Assembly: GCA_023663945.1 (NCBI GenBank)
Contig: JAMPGL010000038.1
Location: 1-36,147 of the forward strand
DNA: 36,147 nt
Source: Lachnospiraceae bacterium
GTDB taxonomy: Bacteria; Bacillota; Clostridia; Lachnospirales; Lachnospiraceae
Direction of reading: 5' to 3'
Part shown: one piece after another, positions 31,716-36,147 of the stretch
How the letters are laid out: the number at the start of each line of letters is the position of its first letter
How positions within the stretch are numbered: position 1 is the stretch's first letter
Made by a program: the position numbers and the translations under genes
Notes under the pieces: model-generated
Told to the model about the DNA's origin: nothing
Seen by the model: the letters and a program-made list of their open reading frames with translations, nothing else
The model's database searches: none

Positions 31716-32503
31716 GACTCCTGCTCCCCCTGTCTGGACTGGCTGACCTCATCAAAAATACTGTGAAACGCATCCCGCAGATTGCCCGTCCCGGTCTGCT
31801 CCATCAAATCAGACGGCGTCCCCTCAGCCACAATGCGCCCCTGACAAATCATATAAATCCGATTGCACAAAGCCTGCGCCTCTTCCAGATAATGCGTGGA
31901 ATAAAGAACCGTCTTTCCCTTTTCCTTCTGCTCCTTCATAAACCGGATAATAGCGTCTGCACTCAAAATATCCAGCCCAAGCGTAGGCTCGTCCAGAATA
32001 TAAAGCTGGGGATCCGCCATCAGGCACCTTGCAATGGAAGCCCTCTGCGTCTGTCCCGTGGACAGCTTCTCAATCCGATTGTCTGCAAACTCTTCCATAT
32101 TTAAGAGATGCAGTATCTCTTCTGCTCTCTCTTTCCGCTCCTTCTTATCATATCCGTACAATTCTCCTAAGAAAAGAAGGTATTCCCGAATGGAAAACCT
32201 TGGATAAAGCTTCGTGTTCCCGGAAAGATACCCGATTTCACTCTTTTTCCTAGTAATCTCCTCAATCAAAGTTCCTTCCGCATCTGTCAGCCTGATTTCT
32301 CCGGATGTAGGCGTCATCAGCATTCCCAGCATACGGAGCAGCGTAGTCTTCCCTGCACCGTTCGGTCCCAGAATCCCCACGATTTCTCCCGGCCGTGCAT
32401 TTAACGACACCTGATTTACCGCCAGAAATTCTTCTTTTTGGGATTTGCGTCCCTGCTTTATCGTCCGCTCAAACTGCTTGCTTAAATTAATTGCTTCAAT
32501 CAT
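31712..32503 (-). CDS. natA: ABC transporter ATP-binding protein (NatA type)
   Basis: This 263-residue ATPase has Walker A GPNGAGKTTLLRML, a Q-loop region (EIGYLSGNTKLYPRFSIREYL), signature LSTGQTQR, Walker B LYILDEPTLGLD and the H-loop (YSTHYLEEA). Its stop overlaps the permease start (ATGA), so the two subunits are made together. LSTGQ for LSGGQ is usual in this subgroup. Two small NTF2-like genes lie upstream on the same strand with a 50-base gap and may share the transcript. Confidence 0.95.
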   Translation of the reverse strand: MIEAINLSKQFERTIKQGRKSQKEEFLAVNQVSLNARPGEIVGILGPNGAGKTTLLRMLGMLMTPTSGEIRLTDAEGTLIEEITRKKSEIGYLSGNTKLYPRFSIREYLLFLGELYGYDKKERKERAEEILHLLNMEEFADNRIEKLSTGQTQRASIARCLMADPQLYILDEPTLGLDILSADAIIRFMKEQKEKGKTVLYSTHYLEEAQALCNRIYMICQGRIVAEGTPSDLMEQTGTGNLRDAFHSIFDEVSQSRQGEQES

Positions 32504-32553
32504 AGTTAAACCCCTTTGATTCTTTTATCATCTCTTTCTTATCTTATCCGCTT

Positions 32554-32970
32554 TTACTGACCGCCCACGTACATGGTTAATCCGCTTTTTTTCTGCCAGC
32601 CGTATCCATAAGCAATTCCACTGTCTTCTCTTATTCTTACCCATTTGTCGCCATCCAGCATCATTAACTGATAAGGAAGAATTGGATTGTAATCAACAAC
32701 CCACTCATTTGCTTCCCGGTCAAAGGAAACCAAAACATCATAGGAAAGCGGGGCTTCCGAGCCAGACGGATTTTCCTTCTGGTACGACTCAATATATATT
32801 TCGGCAATTTCCCTGGCTGTTTGTCCATAACGAACCACCCGCTTACCATGTTCAATCGTATCAAAATGAGGTCTGTCGCAAACCGGCTCTCTCTTGGCGA
32901 CGTAAGTTCCCAATACAATATTCAAAAGCAGGGAAAAACAAACAACAGCTTTCAAAATATTCTTCTTCAT
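32554..32970 (-). CDS. Membrane-anchored NTF2-fold immunity-like protein, copy 2
   Basis: This protein is about 138 residues, starting MKKNILKAVVCFSLLLNIVLGTYVAKREPVCDRPH: a short cytoplasmic end and one hydrophobic anchor. The soluble part (AREIAEIYIESYQ, DVLVSFDREANEWVVDYNP, GDKWVRIREDSGIAYGY) resembles the NTF2-fold immunity proteins paired with polymorphic toxins. The start at 32970 is chosen for AAAGG upstream and the signal-like N-terminus. It is a paralogue of the preceding gene. No toxin gene is visible nearby, so an immunity role is unproven. Confidence 0.6.
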   Translation of the reverse strand: MKKNILKAVVCFSLLLNIVLGTYVAKREPVCDRPHFDTIEHGKRVVRYGQTAREIAEIYIESYQKENPSGSEAPLSYDVLVSFDREANEWVVDYNPILPYQLMMLDGDKWVRIREDSGIAYGYGWQKKSGLTMYVGGQ

Positions 32971-32986
32971 TTCTGCCTTTCCCCTT

Positions 32987-33322
32987 TCATCGAAGGACAC
33001 GAATCTCCCCGCTGTCCTTCCTTATCCGAATCACGATACTCTCATCATTCGGCATTGTATAAATATACTCCCACTCATTGCGAACCTTATCAAAATCCGA
33101 AGCTGTCTCATACTCCTGATTTTCCATAGTAATCAAATCCTGATTGAAGACCGCATCTGCTAAACGCCGCGCCATAACCTCATCCGGTACGCATTCGTCG
33201 CTTTGAATTTCATCCATATGCCGACGTTCACAAACCGGCTTGTCCTTTATTATGGAAATGCACAGCCACACATTCAAAAATGCCGACACAAGCAAAATCA
33301 TGTACCACTTTATCCGCTTCAT
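32987..33322 (-). CDS. Membrane-anchored NTF2-fold immunity-like protein, copy 1
   Basis: This 111-residue protein starts MKRIKWYMILLVSAFLNVWLCISIIKDKPVCERRHMDEIQ (ATG at 33322 behind AGAGGGG; a GTG two codons earlier is possible). It shares with its neighbour the N-terminal anchor, the KxPVCxRxH motif just after it and the C-terminal YETASDFDKVRNEWEYIY...VIRIRKDSGEI. It is shorter than copy 2. The two genes are 16 bases apart with the second start right after the first stop, so they look like a tandem duplication in one transcript. Confidence 0.6.
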   Translation of the reverse strand: MKRIKWYMILLVSAFLNVWLCISIIKDKPVCERRHMDEIQSDECVPDEVMARRLADAVFNQDLITMENQEYETASDFDKVRNEWEYIYTMPNDESIVIRIRKDSGEIRVLR

Positions 33323-33495
33323 TCTCACTTACCCCTCTATTCAATTTGGTTGTTCCGTTATGACCATTCAATTGCGACTACCCACTTCTGCAAACACCGA
33401 AATACCAATTTTTATTGTATTCGATAGAGACCGAAACTTCAACCGGAAAACTGATATTATGCAAAAATTTACTAAAATTATCATCAAATATCTCA

Positions 33496-33525
33496 TTGAC
33501 ATCCATGCGCCAATTTGTCTATAAT
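33496..33525 (+). promoter_or_regulatory. Sigma-A promoter of the AAA ATPase gene
   Basis: TTGACA (33496-33501), an 18-base spacer and TATAAT (33520-33525), both perfect consensus, about 57 bases upstream of the ATG. Confidence 0.75.
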
Positions 33526-33582
33526 AAAATCACATTTTAGTTTAGCCAAGTTTTTATACAGGCATTAAATGGAGAATCTTCT

Positions 33583-34857
33583 ATGACTTATATTAAAAGA
33601 GCTGTTGAAAGCACAATCATAAATATTTCAAAAATGTTTCCAGTACTGCTATTAACTGGTCCCAGACAAGTCGGCAAAACAACCTTATTGCAAAAGTTAG
33701 CAGAAATGCAGCGCGAAGCCGGCATCGAGCGCAAATATGTAACACTAGATGATCCCGATATACGCTATCTGGCAAAACACGACCCCGCCTTATTTCTGCA
33801 AAGATACACTCCGCCGGTATTGATTGATGAAATCCAATATGCAACAGAACTGCTTCCTTATATCAAAATAAGCGTTGACCGTTCCCGGCAAAAAGGGGAC
33901 TTTTGGATTACAGGCTCCCAAGTATTTAGGTTAATGAAAAATGTAAGCGAAAGTCTTGCCGGACGTGTTGGCATAGTAAATTTATTAGGTCTGTCCGATG
34001 CAGAAATATATCAAACACCAAGCGTGCCGTTCTGCACGGATGCCGGACAGCTGATGAACCGCTTATCTGTTACGAAACCGCGCGGACTAAATGAAATTTA
34101 CCAAAGAATTTTCAAAGGCTCTATGCCAGAGCTTTATGCTGATGAAACAATTGACTTAGAAACCTATTACCGTTCCTATGTGGATACTTATCTGTACCGC
34201 GATATTCACGATTTGACACAGGTTGCCGATGAAATGCAATTTTATAACTTTATGACTATTGTCGCCGCACATACTTCCAAGCCTGTTGTATACGAAGAAT
34301 TGGCAAATGCAGCTGGCATAACGGCGCCAACAGCCAAAAAATGGCTGTCCATTTTGGTTTCATCTCATATTGTCGCCCTCATACAGCCATATTACAACAA
34401 TGCCCTAAAGCGTGTTGTAAAGATGCCCCTTCTTCATTTTTTAGATACCGGTCTTGCCGCCTATCTCCTAAAATGGGGAAATCCCGAAGCGCTGGAAAAA
34501 GGCGCTATGTCGGGAGCTTTTTTTGAAAGCTATGTATTTTCAGAAATTTACAAAAGCTATTTAAATGCCGGAAAAGAACCTCCAATCTTCTATTATAGGG
34601 ACAAAGACCAAAAGGAAATTGATTTACTGCTTTTTCAAAACGGCGTGCTATCCCCTATCGAAATTAAAAAGGCTGCTTCGCCCGGGAAATCGGCAGTCAA
34701 AAATTTTCGGGTTCTATCCTCCGTGGAAGCATCAGCCCCCACTGGCAGTCCGGAAGCCTTAAAAGCAGAAATCGGAACGGGAAGCGTTATCTGCATGGCA
34801 AACGACCTGCTTCCCATCGATGAAAAAAACTGGTATGTACCGGTTTGGCTGATTTAA
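33583..34857 (+). CDS. AAA-family ATPase with DUF4143 domain
   Basis: This 424-residue protein has Walker A LLLTGPRQVGKTTLLQKL, Walker B PVLIDEIQYATELLPYIK and sensor WITGSQVF. A winged-helix middle section follows (VYEELANAAGITAPTAKKWLSILVSSHIVALIQPYY). The C-terminal DUF4143 domain reads FYYRDKDQKEIDLLLFQNGVLSPIEIKKA, whose ExDLL...EIK pattern resembles a PD-(D/E)XK nuclease core. These proteins are widespread in anaerobes, often in many copies, and their role is unknown. It is monocistronic with its own promoter and terminator. Confidence 0.92.
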   Translation: MTYIKRAVESTIINISKMFPVLLLTGPRQVGKTTLLQKLAEMQREAGIERKYVTLDDPDIRYLAKHDPALFLQRYTPPVLIDEIQYATELLPYIKISVDRSRQKGDFWITGSQVFRLMKNVSESLAGRVGIVNLLGLSDAEIYQTPSVPFCTDAGQLMNRLSVTKPRGLNEIYQRIFKGSMPELYADETIDLETYYRSYVDTYLYRDIHDLTQVADEMQFYNFMTIVAAHTSKPVVYEELANAAGITAPTAKKWLSILVSSHIVALIQPYYNNALKRVVKMPLLHFLDTGLAAYLLKWGNPEALEKGAMSGAFFESYVFSEIYKSYLNAGKEPPIFYYRDKDQKEIDLLLFQNGVLSPIEIKKAASPGKSAVKNFRVLSSVEASAPTGSPEALKAEIGTGSVICMANDLLPIDEKNWYVPVWLI

Positions 34858-34889
34858 AATTCTTTCAAAAATTACAGTTGTTACCAAAT

Positions 34890-34920
34890 GAGCTCCGCTT
34901 TTTGCGGAGCTTTTCTTCTT
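34890..34920 (+). terminator. Intrinsic terminator of the AAA ATPase gene
   Basis: GAGCTCCGC, TTTTT loop, GCGGAGC and TTTTCTTCTT. The convergent Rpn gene ends inside its T-run. Confidence 0.9.
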
Positions 34921-35794
34921 ATCCTATAGTTAGCGACATATTCATCTTTAGCTTCCCTTCAAACTCCTCAACCGACTCTGCATCTGCCGCCAGCCTTAAC
35001 CATGCACGCAAAGTTTCTGCGTCCTTTTCCCTCATAATAATATCCTTCAATCCTTCATTTACAACGCCACGCTCCGAAAGCAAATCTAAAATTGCCTCTG
35101 CTTTTCCCGCTGTCCGTCCTTCAAGCCTTCCTTCTGTCCGCCCCTCCATGCGCTCATCGGCAAGCCACTCTCTTAATCCCTGACACATATTAACCTTTCC
35201 GCCTTTCTTATGCTTTTCTTTCCGCTTAAACATTGCCTCTTCCTCTCCCACATATGCCGCTACCATATCGTAAGCCTCTTCATCCAGCAGCTGATACGCC
35301 TCATCCCCGTCAAGCAAATCTTGCAGTTTCTTCTTATCCTTGGAAAAACGGATAAAATCAAATACCTGCTTTACATCTGTTTGAAAAATATCGGTGTCCT
35401 TCAGTTTCCGAACCTCCACAACATGAATCCGGTAATTGGATACCTTCTCTTTTAAGCCCTTGGGGATTTCCGCCGCCTGACGTTCATACTCTCCTGCATC
35501 ATAGCACATGACCCGAAGCGCCAGCGCATAGTCAATCTCCTCCTGATTCTCAATTCCAATCATGGCAAAATTCATGCCAAAAGCCGTCTTCCGCATCAGG
35601 TCACGGTACTTTGCCGTTCCCCTTTTCTTTCTTCTCCCAAACCTTCTGCGCCTTTTGAACACTACTTTCGTATCTGCCTCCTGCAAGTCTTCCGCCTTGA
35701 CAAAAGGGAATCCGTCACAACCAATGCCATTAATAATATCGGCATACCGCTCATTGTCGGAAAAGAAAGCATTGCTGATAACATCTCTTTCCAT
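34919..35794 (-). CDS. Rpn-like PD-(D/E)XK nuclease family transposase
   Basis: This 291-residue protein starts MERDVISNAFFSDNERYADIINGIGCDGFPFVKAEDLQEAD; the ATG at 35794 is chosen since GGAGG lies 6 bases upstream. The N-terminal FFSDNERYADIINGI...F segment and the following FAMIGIENQEEIDYALALRVMCYDAGEYERQ match the 'PD-(D/E)XK nuclease family transposase'/Rpn group. The C-terminal RMEGRTEGRLEGRTAGKAEAILDLL stretch is the usual GR/EG-rich linker. Such proteins are multi-copy in Lachnospiraceae; related Rpn proteins promote recombination and some act in phage defence. Its own mobility is unproven: no inverted repeats or target duplication are seen. Confidence 0.85.
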   Translation of the reverse strand: MERDVISNAFFSDNERYADIINGIGCDGFPFVKAEDLQEADTKVVFKRRRRFGRRKKRGTAKYRDLMRKTAFGMNFAMIGIENQEEIDYALALRVMCYDAGEYERQAAEIPKGLKEKVSNYRIHVVEVRKLKDTDIFQTDVKQVFDFIRFSKDKKKLQDLLDGDEAYQLLDEEAYDMVAAYVGEEEAMFKRKEKHKKGGKVNMCQGLREWLADERMEGRTEGRLEGRTAGKAEAILDLLSERGVVNEGLKDIIMREKDAETLRAWLRLAADAESVEEFEGKLKMNMSLTIG

Positions 35795-35985
35795 TCTCAT
35801 CCTCCTGTTTCGCAGGAGTTATAGGAAATCTCCTGCTCTGCTCTGTTCTTATTCCTCTGGTAATTGAAAGCATAGATTTCCTGAAATTATTCGATACTCC
35901 GCGATTATTGTCCTGATAACAACTGCGCGGATAAAGATGGCAAAACGCCTGAATATTAGGTAGAAATATTTTATGCTTTGATATG

Positions 35986-36014
35986 ATAATATCACACGGG
36001 ATAATGATATGCAA
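35986..36014 (-). promoter_or_regulatory. Predicted promoter of the Rpn-like gene
   Basis: TTGCAT (36009-36014), a 17-base spacer and TATTAT (35986-35991). The leader would be about 185 bases. The remaining sequence 35795-36147 is AT-rich and shows no credible gene; short open frames there lack ribosome-binding sites. Confidence 0.5.
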
Positions 36015-36147
36015 GAGGTTTTTGATGGTAGAGCAGAAAAGCTATGGCACACCAAATGTCTGAAACAGCTATTATTGCATATCTGAATGATTGATAATTA
36101 AGTATTATCCTTAAAAAATATTTATATAAAAGAAAAGAGAAACTTTA

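Noticed and set aside
35849-36055. 68-residue minus-strand frame upstream of the Rpn-like gene
   Set aside because: There is no ribosome-binding site, it has unusual composition and overlaps the predicted promoter of the Rpn-like gene.

Overview
The window looks like a chromosomal segment from a Gram-positive anaerobe of the Clostridia, most likely a Lachnospiraceae-type gut commensal. The basis is GGAGG ribosome-binding sites, canonical TTGACA/TATAAT-type promoters, class III fructose-bisphosphatase, a DUF1836 protein, a YerC/TrpR-like protein, a cytoplasmic GH9 hydrolase and an ECF sigma/anti-sigma pair. The species cannot be fixed from the sequence alone.

Left edge (1-3500): this is the right end of an integrated mobile element. 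It holds the start of a sigma-factor-like gene (minus strand, cut by the window edge), a 544-bp inverted-repeat element without a credible gene, a small ORF coupled to a large serine recombinase, and then abruptly the 3' half of an ABC-transporter substrate-binding protein gene. The recombinase stop codon lies at the junction, so the element appears to have split that transporter gene. Palindromic repeats and a terminator follow.

Middle (3500-26500): mostly core chromosomal genes. An ECF sigma operon (sigma, anti-sigma, two membrane proteins) runs left and is divergent from a GH9 glycoside hydrolase. Next come an Hpt-like protein overlapping a DUF1836 protein, a YerC-like regulator, an M23-fold protein with a degenerate active site, a cold-shock protein, an orphan eukaryotic-type HisA and an Asn/Gly/Thr-rich lipoprotein. 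A dapA-dapB-fbp operon follows, with one strong promoter and an attenuator-like leader. After it are a corrinoid adenosyltransferase, an SSB-like protein, TypA/BipA, MgtE with an overlapping upstream ORF, a chemotaxis receptor, a YigZ/IMPACT protein and a class A penicillin-binding protein.

Right part (26500-36147): a miniature copy of the left-edge inverted-repeat element separates the PBP gene from a convergent operon (cysteine-peptidase-like protein, MATE exporter, xpt). Then come tRNA-Thr(GGT) with its own promoter and terminator, a NatA/NatB-type ABC exporter whose permease is fused to a CPBP protease domain, two tandem small NTF2-immunity-like proteins, an AAA/DUF4143 ATPase and an Rpn/PD-(D/E)XK transposase-like protein.

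The most unusual signal is the inverted-repeat family at 253-796 and 26509-26734. Its two large units carry a 22-bp stem at the same place whose sequence differs almost completely between units while pairing is kept, and the core hairpin shows a compensatory A-T to G-C change. That pattern points to a selected DNA or RNA structure, perhaps a non-autonomous mobile element or a structured RNA. A second palindromic family (3309-3437 and 19279-19407) and three short tandem arrays add to the repeat content.
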